A DNA stretch of 64,000 bases from JAGNDO01 sp963704975 (GTDB taxonomy: Bacteria > Chloroflexota > Anaerolineae > Caldilineales > Caldilineaceae). Location of the stretch: NCBI GenBank assembly GCA_963704975.1, contig CAVPIK010000039.1:1-64000 (forward strand), read 5' to 3'. The notes under the pieces were generated by a model that did no database searches, was not told the origin of the DNA, and saw only the letters and a list, made by a program, of their open reading frames with translations. Positions 43,484 through 51,593 of the stretch are shown here, one piece after another; position 1 is the stretch's first letter, and each line of letters begins with the position of its first letter. The position numbers were made by a program, and so were the translations under genes.

Positions 43484-45079
43484 ATGACGACTCAATTCAA
43501 AGTTTTGGTGGCCGACGATCTGTCGGAATCCGGGCTGGCCCCGCTCTTGGCGGAAGCTGCCATCCAGGTGGATCAACAAACGAATATTTCGGCGGCAGAG
43601 TTGCTGACCGTGATTGGCGAGTACGACGCCTTGTTGGTGCGCAGCCGCACCAAAGTGACCGCCGACGTCTTGCAGGCCGGGACGAAATTGCAGGTGGTGG
43701 GCCGGGCCGGCGTGGGTGTGGACAACATCGACATCAACGCCGCCACCCAGGTCGGGGTGATTGTGGTCAACGCCCCCACGGGCAATGTGGTGGCCGCGGC
43801 CGAGCACACCATCGCCATGCTCATGGCCCTGGCCCGCATGATCCCCCAGGCGGATGCCCACATCCGCGCCGGGCTGTGGAAGCGCAACCAGTTTTTGGGC
43901 GTGGAAGTGCGGGACAAAATCCTGGGCGTGGTGGGCCTGGGCCGCATCGCCCAAGAGGTGGTGAGCCGGGCCCAAGGGCTGGGCATGGCCATCTTCGCCT
44001 ACGATCCCTATGTGACCAAGGAATACGCCGACCATCGGGGCGTCACCCTGTTGCCCTTGGACGAAGTCCTGGCCAACGCCGACTTCCTCACCGTCCACGT
44101 GCCCCTCAACCCGGAGACCAAGGGGTTGATCAACGCCAAGGCCCTGGCGACCATGAAACGGGGCGCTCGGTTGTTGAATGTGGCCCGGGGCGGTATCATC
44201 AACGAAGTGGATCTGGTGGCCGCCATCGAATCCGGCCATATCGCCGGGGCCGCCATCGACGTCTATGAAGAGGAACCCCTGCCCGCGGACAACGTCCTGC
44301 GCAGCCGCCCGGAGATCATCCTCACCCCCCATCTGGGCGGCAGCACGGTGGAGGCCCAGGAGAAGGTGGCCGTGGACGTGGCCGTGCAGGTGGTGGACGT
44401 GCTCATGGGCCGTCCGGCCCGCTATGCGGTCAACGCCCCCATCATCCCGCCCAAGGATCTGGATTTTTTGATCCCCTACGTGGATCTGACCGAAAAGATG
44501 GGTCGGCTGCTGCGCCAATTGGAAAATCAGGGCATCAGCCGGGTGGAATTGACCGCCCACGGTCGTCTGGCCGAGTTTGATCTGGCCTATGTGCGGGCCG
44601 CGGCCATCAAGGGGCTGCTGGCCGGGGTGGTGGAGGACCGGGTCAACCTGGTCAACGCCGACCTGCTGGCCGAGCGCCGGGGCATGAATTTGATGGAGCG
44701 GCGGCAGCGCCAGCACGAGCATCCCTACGAAAGCATGGTCACTTTGCGGGCCAGCAGCGAGGACCGGCGTTGGACCGTGCGGGGGGCCATGCTCAAGGGC
44801 GTGCCCACCATTGTGGATATCAACGACATGTGGGTGGATTTCCCCGCCGAAGGCCACATGCTGCTCACGTCCCACACGGACAAGCCCGGCATCATTGGCC
44901 GGGTGGGCATGATTTTGGGCCAGGGGGATGTCAACATCAGCTTCATGCATGTGGGCCGCCGGGGTCCCCGCCAAGAGGCTATCATGGTCCTGGGCACGGA
45001 CGAACCGGTGCCCAGCGCCATGCAGATGATGATCCGCGATGTGGATGATGTATACTGGATGAAGTCGATCTCGATCTGA
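43484..45079 (+). CDS. serA: D-3-phosphoglycerate dehydrogenase
   Basis: 531 residues, the long bacterial form. It oxidises 3-phosphoglycerate with NAD as the first step of serine synthesis. Substrate domain FKVLVADDLSESGLAPLL; cofactor site KILGVVGLGRIAQEVVSRAQ; catalytic Arg in LNVARGGIINE, Glu in DVYEEEPLP and His in LTPHLGGST. The intervening ASB domain (about residues 320-450) and a C-terminal ACT domain (HTDKPGIIGRVGMILGQGDV, SFMHVGRRGPRQEAIMVLG) are complete; the ACT domain usually gives feedback control by serine. Intact frame, about 60 bases after argS. Confidence 0.96.
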   Translation: MTTQFKVLVADDLSESGLAPLLAEAAIQVDQQTNISAAELLTVIGEYDALLVRSRTKVTADVLQAGTKLQVVGRAGVGVDNIDINAATQVGVIVVNAPTGNVVAAAEHTIAMLMALARMIPQADAHIRAGLWKRNQFLGVEVRDKILGVVGLGRIAQEVVSRAQGLGMAIFAYDPYVTKEYADHRGVTLLPLDEVLANADFLTVHVPLNPETKGLINAKALATMKRGARLLNVARGGIINEVDLVAAIESGHIAGAAIDVYEEEPLPADNVLRSRPEIILTPHLGGSTVEAQEKVAVDVAVQVVDVLMGRPARYAVNAPIIPPKDLDFLIPYVDLTEKMGRLLRQLENQGISRVELTAHGRLAEFDLAYVRAAAIKGLLAGVVEDRVNLVNADLLAERRGMNLMERRQRQHEHPYESMVTLRASSEDRRWTVRGAMLKGVPTIVDINDMWVDFPAEGHMLLTSHTDKPGIIGRVGMILGQGDVNISFMHVGRRGPRQEAIMVLGTDEPVPSAMQMMIRDVDDVYWMKSISI

Positions 45080-45089
45080 TCCGAAAAAA

Positions 45090-45211
45090 CACCCCCTCCC
45101 AACCTCCCCCAGATTGGGGGAGGGGACAGATCGCCGTAGATGTAAGTCCGGTGCGCACGATCTGTCCCCTCCCCAATCTGGGGAGGGTCTAGGGTGGGGT
45201 TAGTTGTTACT
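45090..45211. repeat. Family B long inverted repeat, copy 2
   Basis: Contains CTCCCCCAGATTGGGGGAG and CTCCCCAATCTGGGGAG with flanking GGGGACAGATC and its complement GATCTGTCCCC. The complement of its right end matches the left end of copy 1 at 14422 (CCCCACCCTAG). It lies between serA and the SH3 lipoprotein gene. Confidence 0.88.
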
Positions 45212-45249
45212 TTTTGGTCAGCTAATTTGAACCAACAGCAGGAGCGATT

Positions 45250-46041
45250 ATGGAAGACAATTTAACGGGAGTTCAGCGCCTGACCCAGCGCCTGCGTCGT
45301 GGACGACTGTGGCATTTGCGCGGGTTCTTGGCCCTTTCCCTGATCTGGCTGGTGCCGGTGGTGGCCTGTGGCAGTTTTGCGCCCCGGCCCACGCCCACGC
45401 CCACCCCCTTGCCCATCGCCGTCAGCGGTGACACGTCCACGCCCACCCCCACCCCCATCTCGGCGGTGGCGACGCCCACCTTCACCCCGGCGCCGACACC
45501 GACCTTCACCGCCACCCCTGCGCCGGGGACGGCTCTGACCGCCGGTCAACCGGCCCGCATCTCTGCGCCCAACGGGTTGAATCTGCGCAGCGCACCCAGC
45601 GCCAGCGGTCAGCTTTTGACACGTCTGGCCACGGGTCTGCGGGTGGATGTGTTGGAAGGCCCCACCGTGGCCGAAGAGTTCACCTGGTGGAAGCTGGACG
45701 ACCAGCAGGGCAACATCGGCTGGGCCGCAGAGGGCGACGGCGAGACGGTGTGGATTTCGCCCCAGGTGGGCGAGGCCCGACCGGTGAACCGGGATCCCCG
45801 GGTGGGGGATCTGATCCAGGTCACCACCCAGGCGGGCCAATTCCTCACCGTGCGCGCCCTGCCCGGCACGGATGCCGCGGTCCTGGCCCGGGTGGATTCG
45901 GGCCGCCGCTTCTCGGTGCTCGGCGGTCCCCAGGCGGCCAACGGCTTCACCTGGTTCCAGATTCGCGCCGATGATGGCAGCCTGGAAGGGTGGGCCGCCG
46001 TCGGTGACGGCACGACGCGCTGGATTAGCCCGCTGGAGTGA
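45250..46041 (+). CDS. Lipoprotein with two SH3b domains and PT-rich linker
   Basis: 263 residues. A basic N-terminus and hydrophobic segment end in the lipobox-like LVPVVACGSF, followed by a Pro/Thr-rich linker (PTPTPTPLP and repeats) typical of Chloroflexota surface proteins. Two bacterial SH3 domains follow: PNGLNLRSAPSASGQLLTRL with NIGWAAEGDGETVWI, and QFLTVRALPGTDAAVLARV with LEGWAAVGDGTTRWI. SH3b domains bind peptidoglycan or cell-wall ligands. A terminator at 46069 ends the unit. Confidence 0.85.
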   Translation: MEDNLTGVQRLTQRLRRGRLWHLRGFLALSLIWLVPVVACGSFAPRPTPTPTPLPIAVSGDTSTPTPTPISAVATPTFTPAPTPTFTATPAPGTALTAGQPARISAPNGLNLRSAPSASGQLLTRLATGLRVDVLEGPTVAEEFTWWKLDDQQGNIGWAAEGDGETVWISPQVGEARPVNRDPRVGDLIQVTTQAGQFLTVRALPGTDAAVLARVDSGRRFSVLGGPQAANGFTWFQIRADDGSLEGWAAVGDGTTRWISPLE

Positions 46042-46068
46042 TCTTTCGGACCCACAAAGCCCAAATGG

Positions 46069-46106
46069 ACACCCCAACGGACAAACCGCCGTTGGGGTGT
46101 TTTGCT
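46069..46106 (+). terminator. Terminator after the SH3b lipoprotein gene
   Basis: ACACCCCAACGG pairs with CCGTTGGGGTGT around ACAAACCG, followed by TTTTGCTTTT. Confidence 0.88.
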
Positions 46107-46174
46107 TTTAGCCCCGCACGATTCCGCCCAACACACAACGGTGTCCACGATTCAAAAGAGAGGACGAAGAACCC

Positions 46175-46732
46175 ATGAGCCTGGAAACATGTCGATCTAT
46201 CCTTGTGCCGGTGGACTTTTCGCCGGATAGCCTGGCGGCGCTGAAGACCGCTTTGGTCTTGGCCAAGAAGCTGGCTTGTCCCATCACCGTGCTGCATGTG
46301 GTGCATGATCCCAGCAACCGGCCCGGTTTTTATCATTCCCGCAAGGCCGGATTCACGGTGATTGAGGGCATGGAAGCCGCGGCGACCGAAATGATGGAGG
46401 AATTTCTTTCTCAAAACGACATCTTGAATCTGGTCGAGGAGGCTGGGGTGAACTTGACCACGGCACTCCTGCGCGGCTTGCCCGTGACCCAGATTCTGCA
46501 CCACGCCCAGTCCGCTGAGGTGGATCTGATCATCATGGGCAGCCGGGGACGCACGGGGCTATCCAACCTGCTCATCGGCTCTCGCGCCCAGCGGGTGGTA
46601 CAACTTTCGCCCATCCCGGTGATGGTGGTGAAGGCCGAAGCCCCCAGCGAGTCCGCAGAGTGGGCCGCTGATGAAATGGACAATGATTCCCATTCGTACG
46701 CCACCGCCGAGAGCCAAGAGGATCTGTCATAA
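46175..46732 (+). CDS. Universal stress protein (UspA family)
   Basis: 185 residues. RSILVPVDFSPDSLAALKTA opens the fold; the ATP-binding motif GSRGRTGLSNLLIGSRAQRV is intact and leads into PIPVMVVKAE. A 30-residue acidic tail (AEWAADEMDNDSHSYATAE) extends past the fold. The stop TAA shares one base with the ATG of the Na/Pi symporter (TAATG), so the two are translationally coupled; an energy or phosphate stress link is inferred. The gene follows a terminator, so its own promoter should lie in 46107-46174. Confidence 0.9.
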   Translation: MSLETCRSILVPVDFSPDSLAALKTALVLAKKLACPITVLHVVHDPSNRPGFYHSRKAGFTVIEGMEAAATEMMEEFLSQNDILNLVEEAGVNLTTALLRGLPVTQILHHAQSAEVDLIIMGSRGRTGLSNLLIGSRAQRVVQLSPIPVMVVKAEAPSESAEWAADEMDNDSHSYATAESQEDLS

Positions 46733-48543
46733 TGCGAAAAATGGCAACGACGCCACGCTATTTTCACTATTCCGTCCTCTCCATCATCGGTGTGCTGACT
46801 TGGATGCTGGTGCGCCCGCAGCCGGTTTGGGCCGCGGAAGGCGTCACCAAACTCGAGATTTTCCCCCTCTTCATGGGTATGTTTGGGGGGCTGGCCCTCT
46901 TCCTCTACGGCATGGACATGATGAGCGACGCCATGAAAACTGTGGCAGGTCTGCGCATGCGGGATATTTTGGAACGGTTGACCGCCAACCGGCTCACCGG
47001 CTTCTTCACCGGCATCGTCACCACGGCCGTGCTGCAATCCAGCTCCGTGGTCACGGTGATGTTGGTGGGCTTTATCAATGCCGGGCTGATGTCCTTTTCC
47101 CAAGCCGTGGCGGTGATTTTGGGCGCGGATGTGGGGACGACCATCACCGTGCAGATCATCGCCTTCAAGGTCACCCACTACGCCCTGCTGCTGATTGGCG
47201 TGGGCTTCCTGATGGCCTTTGCCACCAAACAGCGCAAGGTGCGCCTTTATGGGCAATGGGTGCTGGGGCTGGGGCTGCTCTTCTTTGGCATGAACACCAT
47301 GAGCGCCACGGTTACACCCCTGCGAGACTACGAACCCTTTATTCAGGCCATGACCGTGGTCTCCAACCCGCTTTTGGCTGTGCTGGTCGCCACAGTCTTC
47401 ACCGGGATCGTGCAGACCAGCGCCGCCACCATCGGCATCGCCATTGTGCTGGCCTCCCAGGGGATGATCGACCTGAACGCCGGCATCGCCTTGATCTTGG
47501 GGGCCAATATCGGCACCTGCGCCACGGCTGGCCTAGCCGCCATCGGCAAGCCCAGGGAGGCTGTGCGGGCCGCGGTGGCCCATGTCTTCTTCAAGGTGAC
47601 GGGGACGTTGATCGTCGTGCCCTTTATCCCCCTGTTGGCAGCCCTGGTTGTGGCGATTTCGCCCCAACCCACCGCCGAGATGAGCGCGGCGGCGATTGCC
47701 ATCAACATCGTCCCGCGCCAGATCGCCAACGCCCACACCCTGTTTAATGTGGTGATTGCTTTCCTCTTCCTGCCTTTCTCAACCCAGATCGTGCGCATCA
47801 TCGAATGGATGGTGCCGGATAAGTTGAACCCCAAATTAGGCCTGGCCATGCGTGCCCGCTATTTGGATGACACCATGATCGACACCCCCACCCTGGCCCT
47901 GGGGCTGGCGCGCCGAGAGGTCAACCGTATGGGGGATGTGTTGGAGGAGATGTTGGGCGGGATTCCCGGCGCGGTCTTCCACGGGGACATGGAGAAGATG
48001 GCTGTGATCCAGGAAATGGATAATCAGGTGGACACGCTCTATGACCTGATCACCCAATACTTGGCCAAGATTGGCCGAGAAAGTCTCTCCGACTCCGTGG
48101 CGGACGACGTCCTGGCCGCCATGACCGCCATCACGGAGTTGGAGTCCATCGGCGATATCATGGAAACCAACCTGGCCCATCTGGCCCAAGTCTGCGCCAC
48201 GGGCAACATCGCCCTCAGCCAGGACGCCCTGGACGCCCTGAATCAGTTCCATCAAAAGGTGGTGATGGCCTTCACCTCCGCCATGAGCGCCTTTGTCTCG
48301 GACAACGAAGAGGCCGCCCGCATGGTCATGGACATGAAAGAAGCCATCCACCGCATGGACGCCCACATCCGCGCCGTGCGGGCCAAGGGGCTGCAGGGCA
48401 CCCTCTCGCCGCAAAACATGGCCAGCTATACTCTGCAAGTGGACATTGTGGAAAATCTAAAGCGGGTCTACTACCACACCAAACGGGTGGCCAAACTGGT
48501 GGTGAAGGAAGATGGGGCTGCTGCGTGGGGTGGGGGAGAATAG
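46732..48543 (+). CDS. Na+/phosphate cotransporter family protein with C-terminal PhoU-like domain
   Basis: 603 residues, intact. N-terminal signal-like segment, then about nine helices with the duplicated NptA motifs TTAVLQSSSVVTVMLVGFIN and TGIVQTSAATIGIAIVLAS, and GADVGTTITVQIIAFK / GANIGTCATAGLAAIG. The QSSS and QTSA repeats coordinate sodium and phosphate in the family. From about residue 390 a cytosolic PhoU-like helical domain follows (EEMLGGIPGAVFHGDMEKM, ITELESIGDIMETNL, LVSDNEEAARMVMDM-like). It imports phosphate or exports it depending on gradients. Translationally coupled to the Usp gene. Confidence 0.9.
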   Translation: MRKMATTPRYFHYSVLSIIGVLTWMLVRPQPVWAAEGVTKLEIFPLFMGMFGGLALFLYGMDMMSDAMKTVAGLRMRDILERLTANRLTGFFTGIVTTAVLQSSSVVTVMLVGFINAGLMSFSQAVAVILGADVGTTITVQIIAFKVTHYALLLIGVGFLMAFATKQRKVRLYGQWVLGLGLLFFGMNTMSATVTPLRDYEPFIQAMTVVSNPLLAVLVATVFTGIVQTSAATIGIAIVLASQGMIDLNAGIALILGANIGTCATAGLAAIGKPREAVRAAVAHVFFKVTGTLIVVPFIPLLAALVVAISPQPTAEMSAAAIAINIVPRQIANAHTLFNVVIAFLFLPFSTQIVRIIEWMVPDKLNPKLGLAMRARYLDDTMIDTPTLALGLARREVNRMGDVLEEMLGGIPGAVFHGDMEKMAVIQEMDNQVDTLYDLITQYLAKIGRESLSDSVADDVLAAMTAITELESIGDIMETNLAHLAQVCATGNIALSQDALDALNQFHQKVVMAFTSAMSAFVSDNEEAARMVMDMKEAIHRMDAHIRAVRAKGLQGTLSPQNMASYTLQVDIVENLKRVYYHTKRVAKLVVKEDGAAAWGGGE

Positions 48544-48544
48544 G

Positions 48545-48702
48545 AAGGCAAAAGGCAAAAGGTAAAGTGCAAAAGGCAAAAGTGGTTGGCGCTGCGAGCC
48601 GATTTGACCACAATCCCCGGCCCGCGTCACACTACTTTTGCCTTTTGCCTTTTGCCTTTTGCCTTTTGCCTTTTGCCTTTTGCCTTTTGCCTTTTGCCTT
48701 TA
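48545..48702. repeat. Inverted heptamer array GCAAAAG / CTTTTGC between convergent genes
   Basis: Left arm 48545-48582 has about five AAGGCAA/GCAAAAG units, and right arm 48635-48702 nearly ten CTTTTGC units. The arms can pair over more than 30 bases, with about 50 bases of unique DNA between. The array touches the stop codons of both convergent genes and may act as a bidirectional terminator. Confidence 0.92.
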
Positions 48703-49836
48703 CTTCACCTGCACAAACTCCCCGCCCTGCACCTGATAGATCCAGATCTGGGGGGCGGTGAGGTCGCCGTTGGCGTCAAAGCGCAGGTCGCCGATCAGGG
48801 TGGCGAAACTGTTGTCTCGCAGGGCGTCGGCCACGGCGGAGGCGTCAAGTTTGTTGGCCTTCTTCACCGCCCCGGCCAGTACCTGCATGGCCACATAGCC
48901 GTTGACCGAATAGGTGTCCGGGTTGCGGGATTCCACGGCCTGATAGGCCTCGAACCAGGCGGCGTTGTCCACGCTGCGAGGGCTGGGGGCGAAGGCGCTG
49001 ACGTATAGCCCCTCTGCCGTGCCGTCGGCGTCGTCAATGGTGGCGGCCAGGAATGCGCCGTCACTGGCCAGCATGGGCACGGTGACGCCCGCCCGCACCA
49101 AGGCCGCCCGCAGGAAGGGCGTCTCGATCTCGTACCCGGCGTAGAAAATGGCGTCCGGGTTGGCCGCCTGAATTTGGGCCACTTCGCTGTCGTACTTGCT
49201 CTGCCCCTCGCCCACCTGGATCTGCACCACGGCTTGGGCGCCTCGACTTCCCAATTCCTGAACCAAAGATTTCGCCAATCCCTGGCCATATTCCGTGTCG
49301 TTGTAGACCACGGCTATCTTCGTCGCGCCCAAGGTCGTGACCAGGAAATCCGCGTCCACCTGGGCCTGCACCGCGTCGTTGGCGTTGACCCGGAAGAAGT
49401 TGCCAAAGCCCCGCTCGGTCAAACTCTGCTCCGACGCCGTGGGGGTGATGACGACGAAATCCATGCCTTGGTAGAGATCCATAGCCGCCGAAGTCTGGCC
49501 GCTGTTCAGGTGGCCGATCACGCCGATCACCCGGTCCCCCGCGCTCTCCGCGGCGCGGATGGCGTCCACCTGGCCCACGGCCACATCGCTGTCCGACTCG
49601 TCGTCCAGGGGCCGCACGTCGATGCGGTAGCCCAACAGCCCGCCGGCCCGGTTGATCTCCTCCGCGGCCAGGCGCGCCCCGCCCAACACCGTCTGCCCCC
49701 CGTTGGCCTGGAAGCCGGAGAGGGGGACAGCGACGTAGACGGCGATGTCGCCTTTGGTGGGGGTGGCGCTGCCTCCGCAGCCGGCAAGCAAGGCAAAAAT
49801 CAGGAGGATCGAAAATAGCGTCTTAATGTTTAGCAT
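48700..49836 (-). CDS. Branched-chain amino acid-type ABC substrate-binding lipoprotein (LivK-like)
   Basis: 378 residues from ATG 49836, which overlaps the preceding gene's stop by 14 bases. MLNIKTLFSILLIFALLAGCGG is a lipoprotein signal with lipobox LAGC. Periplasmic-binding type 1 fold: VAVPLSGFQANGGQTVLGGARLAAEEINRAGG, VIGVIGHLNSGQTSAAMDLY, NFFRVNANDAVQAQVDADFL and KIAVVYNDTEYGQGLAKSLV. Such proteins capture amino acids or urea for ABC import. No permease or ATPase gene is in the window, so it may act as an orphan binding or sensory lipoprotein. Confidence 0.86.
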   Translation of the reverse strand: MLNIKTLFSILLIFALLAGCGGSATPTKGDIAVYVAVPLSGFQANGGQTVLGGARLAAEEINRAGGLLGYRIDVRPLDDESDSDVAVGQVDAIRAAESAGDRVIGVIGHLNSGQTSAAMDLYQGMDFVVITPTASEQSLTERGFGNFFRVNANDAVQAQVDADFLVTTLGATKIAVVYNDTEYGQGLAKSLVQELGSRGAQAVVQIQVGEGQSKYDSEVAQIQAANPDAIFYAGYEIETPFLRAALVRAGVTVPMLASDGAFLAATIDDADGTAEGLYVSAFAPSPRSVDNAAWFEAYQAVESRNPDTYSVNGYVAMQVLAGAVKKANKLDASAVADALRDNSFATLIGDLRFDANGDLTAPQIWIYQVQGGEFVQVK

Positions 49837-50212
49837 CGTCACTTTGCTCATTTTTTACGAATCCGCTGTTGGGCGAGTTTGGGCTACAGGGGCCATTTAG
49901 GCTGCGAAGTTCGGCCTCTACTTTGGCCCACTCTTGGTTCCATTCTTCAAGATCGAAATCCTCATTTGTCGAGGTTCTTCGCAGTGCGTCGGCCAGTGAT
50001 CCCTGGGCGGGACGCAGCGCAGCAGGATTACGCGGCAACGATTGAATTCTTGCCACCACCTGTTCCAGAGTCTCAAACTCGTCGTTTTTCTCAATGCCGA
50101 GTAATCCGTTCAGCAGGTCGATAACGACTTCCTGGACCGTGCGCCGCTGTTGCGTGGCTCGCTGCGCAAGCTCTCCAGCCAATTCATCGGGTAGATCGAT
50201 TCGTAAAGACAT
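49823..50212 (-). CDS. Ribbon-helix-helix (CopG/Arc-like) protein
   Basis: 129 residues from ATG 50212, with AGGAGG 8 bases before it. MSLRIDLPDELAGELAQRATQQRRTVQEVVIDLLNGLLG is a typical RHH DNA-binding segment. The C-terminal half is acidic and Trp-rich (NEDFDLEEWNQEWAKVEAEL) and may be a toxin-binding tail, but no toxin gene is adjacent; the downstream gene is a LivK-like protein and the upstream one a small membrane protein. It is an orphan antitoxin or a local regulator. Confidence 0.75.
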   Translation of the reverse strand: MSLRIDLPDELAGELAQRATQQRRTVQEVVIDLLNGLLGIEKNDEFETLEQVVARIQSLPRNPAALRPAQGSLADALRRTSTNEDFDLEEWNQEWAKVEAELRSLNGPCSPNSPNSGFVKNEQSDDAKH

Positions 50213-50276
50213 GGCTTCACCTCCTGACATCTTTTCCAAATCATGGGGCTAATGCTTCTCCGATGGATTAAGGCAG

Positions 50277-50684
50277 TTAGAGCAGATCAGCAAGTTTAGC
50301 ATCATGCACGAAACACACAGATCGGCTTTTGGTTATTGAAAGCTCATATTTGCGATTGGGTTCAAGACTTTGCCACAGGGTTGCCAATGCCACATTACAG
50401 TCGGTGAAACTCTCTCCATCTTGGTATCGAATGACGTGAGTATAACGAATTCCGCCACGGCTCGCATTTTCTTCGATCCATTTTTCTAGAATTGTGACTG
50501 TTACCGTTTTTTCGATCGGGTCAGTCAGGGAATCAGTCTGTAGCCAGAACAGCCCGCCAATCAACACAATCAACGCAAGGGCGATAGCCCCGGCTAGGAT
50601 CAACCGTTGCGGTTTTGAGGGCTGAAAACCAACCTTGCCTTTTTTGCTCTTTCGTTGCGCCGTCCGTGACGTTCTAGCGCTCAA
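50277..50684 (-). CDS. Small single-pass membrane protein, unknown function
   Basis: 135 residues. A basic N-terminal tail (RTAQRKSKKGKVGFQ) precedes one helix (LILAGAIALALIVLIGGLFWL), then an extracytoplasmic domain with EKTVTVTILEKWIEENASRGG, IRYTHVIRYQDGESFTDCNV and ELSITKSRSVCFVHDAKL. Two Cys may pair. The opening tail resembles the N-terminus of the VWA protein of the same block. No family recognised. Confidence 0.65.
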   Translation of the reverse strand: MSARTSRTAQRKSKKGKVGFQPSKPQRLILAGAIALALIVLIGGLFWLQTDSLTDPIEKTVTVTILEKWIEENASRGGIRYTHVIRYQDGESFTDCNVALATLWQSLEPNRKYELSITKSRSVCFVHDAKLADLL

Positions 50685-50688
50685 TCCT

Positions 50689-51514
50689 CTATCCTAACCC
50701 TTCGGTTTGGTAGTTGTACACTTCGTTGATGCTCGACACCAGATCATTGAGTCGATCCACCTGCTCCTTGATGTCCGTGCGCAACCGCTCGGCCCGCCCG
50801 CTGTCCACGTCCTGGGCGTCCACAAGCTGGACCTGGCTGTAGATGGTGGCCAGGGCGGTGAGGCTTTGGTCGAGTTGGAGTTGGGCCTGCTTCATGCGGG
50901 CGTCCAGGGCGCGCAGGGCGACCCATTGTTTGCGCTTGGCGTCCAGCACGTCGTCCAACTGCTGCTGGACCGCGGGGTTGCCCTCCAACTTGCGCCGGGC
51001 GGTGAGGGATTCCACCTCTTTGGGCACGGCTTGCCGCTCCCGGTCCAGGAGTTTGTCGCCCCGGAAGGCGTCCAGCCGTTGGGCCAGGCGGAAGATGGTG
51101 GCCACCCACTCGCTGATCTGCCCCGCCGTGTCTTCCAGTCGGTCCCGCATGACGCCGGGGCGCTGTTTGCGGATCTGGGCCTCGATGCGGCGCTGATATT
51201 CCAGGCCGGTCTCTACCTCCTGGCGCAGATCCCGGTCTTTGATCTCTCGGGGGTTGAACTGCTCTTGGAAGAGTTTGAGGATCACCTGGGCGTTGGCGTC
51301 GGCGTCGGTCATGCTGGAATAGACCAGCCCGGCCAAAGCCAGGACGCCCAACATCGGCCAGCCCCAAATCGGCCACCAGCCAAAGGGCCGGGGCAGCAGC
51401 ACGGTCAACAAGATCGTGCCCGCGATCACCACCGCGCTTTCCGAGGCGCATGACCGCGTATTGGAAGATGGCCGATTGGGCCTTTTTTTGAATTTCTGAG
51501 CGAATCGTTGTCAT
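50689..51514 (-). CDS. Membrane protein with long coiled coil, one frameshift
   Basis: MTTIRSEIQKKAQSAIFQYAVMRLGK starts at 51514; a shift near 51435 leads to VIAGTILLTVLLPRPFGWWP and GWPMLGVLALAGLVYSSM (two helices). About 170 residues of coiled coil follow: EQFNPREIKDRDLRQEVETGL, LTARRKLEGNPAVQQQLDDVL and LDARMKQAQLQLDQSLTAL, ending INEVYNYQTEGLG. The topology suggests a membrane anchor with a cytosolic coil. It resembles proteins seen beside PspA and XpaC/TelA-like genes, but no named family is certain. Last of the PspA-VWA block before the small membrane protein. Confidence 0.72.
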
Positions 51515-51524
51515 GGGAAAAGCC

Positions 51525-51593
51525 TATTGCGTGTTGCGTGAAACGTGTTGCGTGGGATTGGGGTATCGCCCACGCAACACGCAATACGCAACA
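51525..51593. repeat. Inverted GTGTTGC heptamer hairpin
   Basis: GTGTTGC-type units at 51531-51553 pair with GCAACAC-type units at 51574-51593. The core CGTGTTGCGTGGG (51544-51556) is the exact complement of 51569-51581. It lies between the VWA gene stop and the coiled-coil gene. Confidence 0.9.

Noticed and set aside
48635..48702. Possible CRISPR array
   Set aside because: The units are 7 bp, directly adjacent and without spacers, so this is a tandem repeat.
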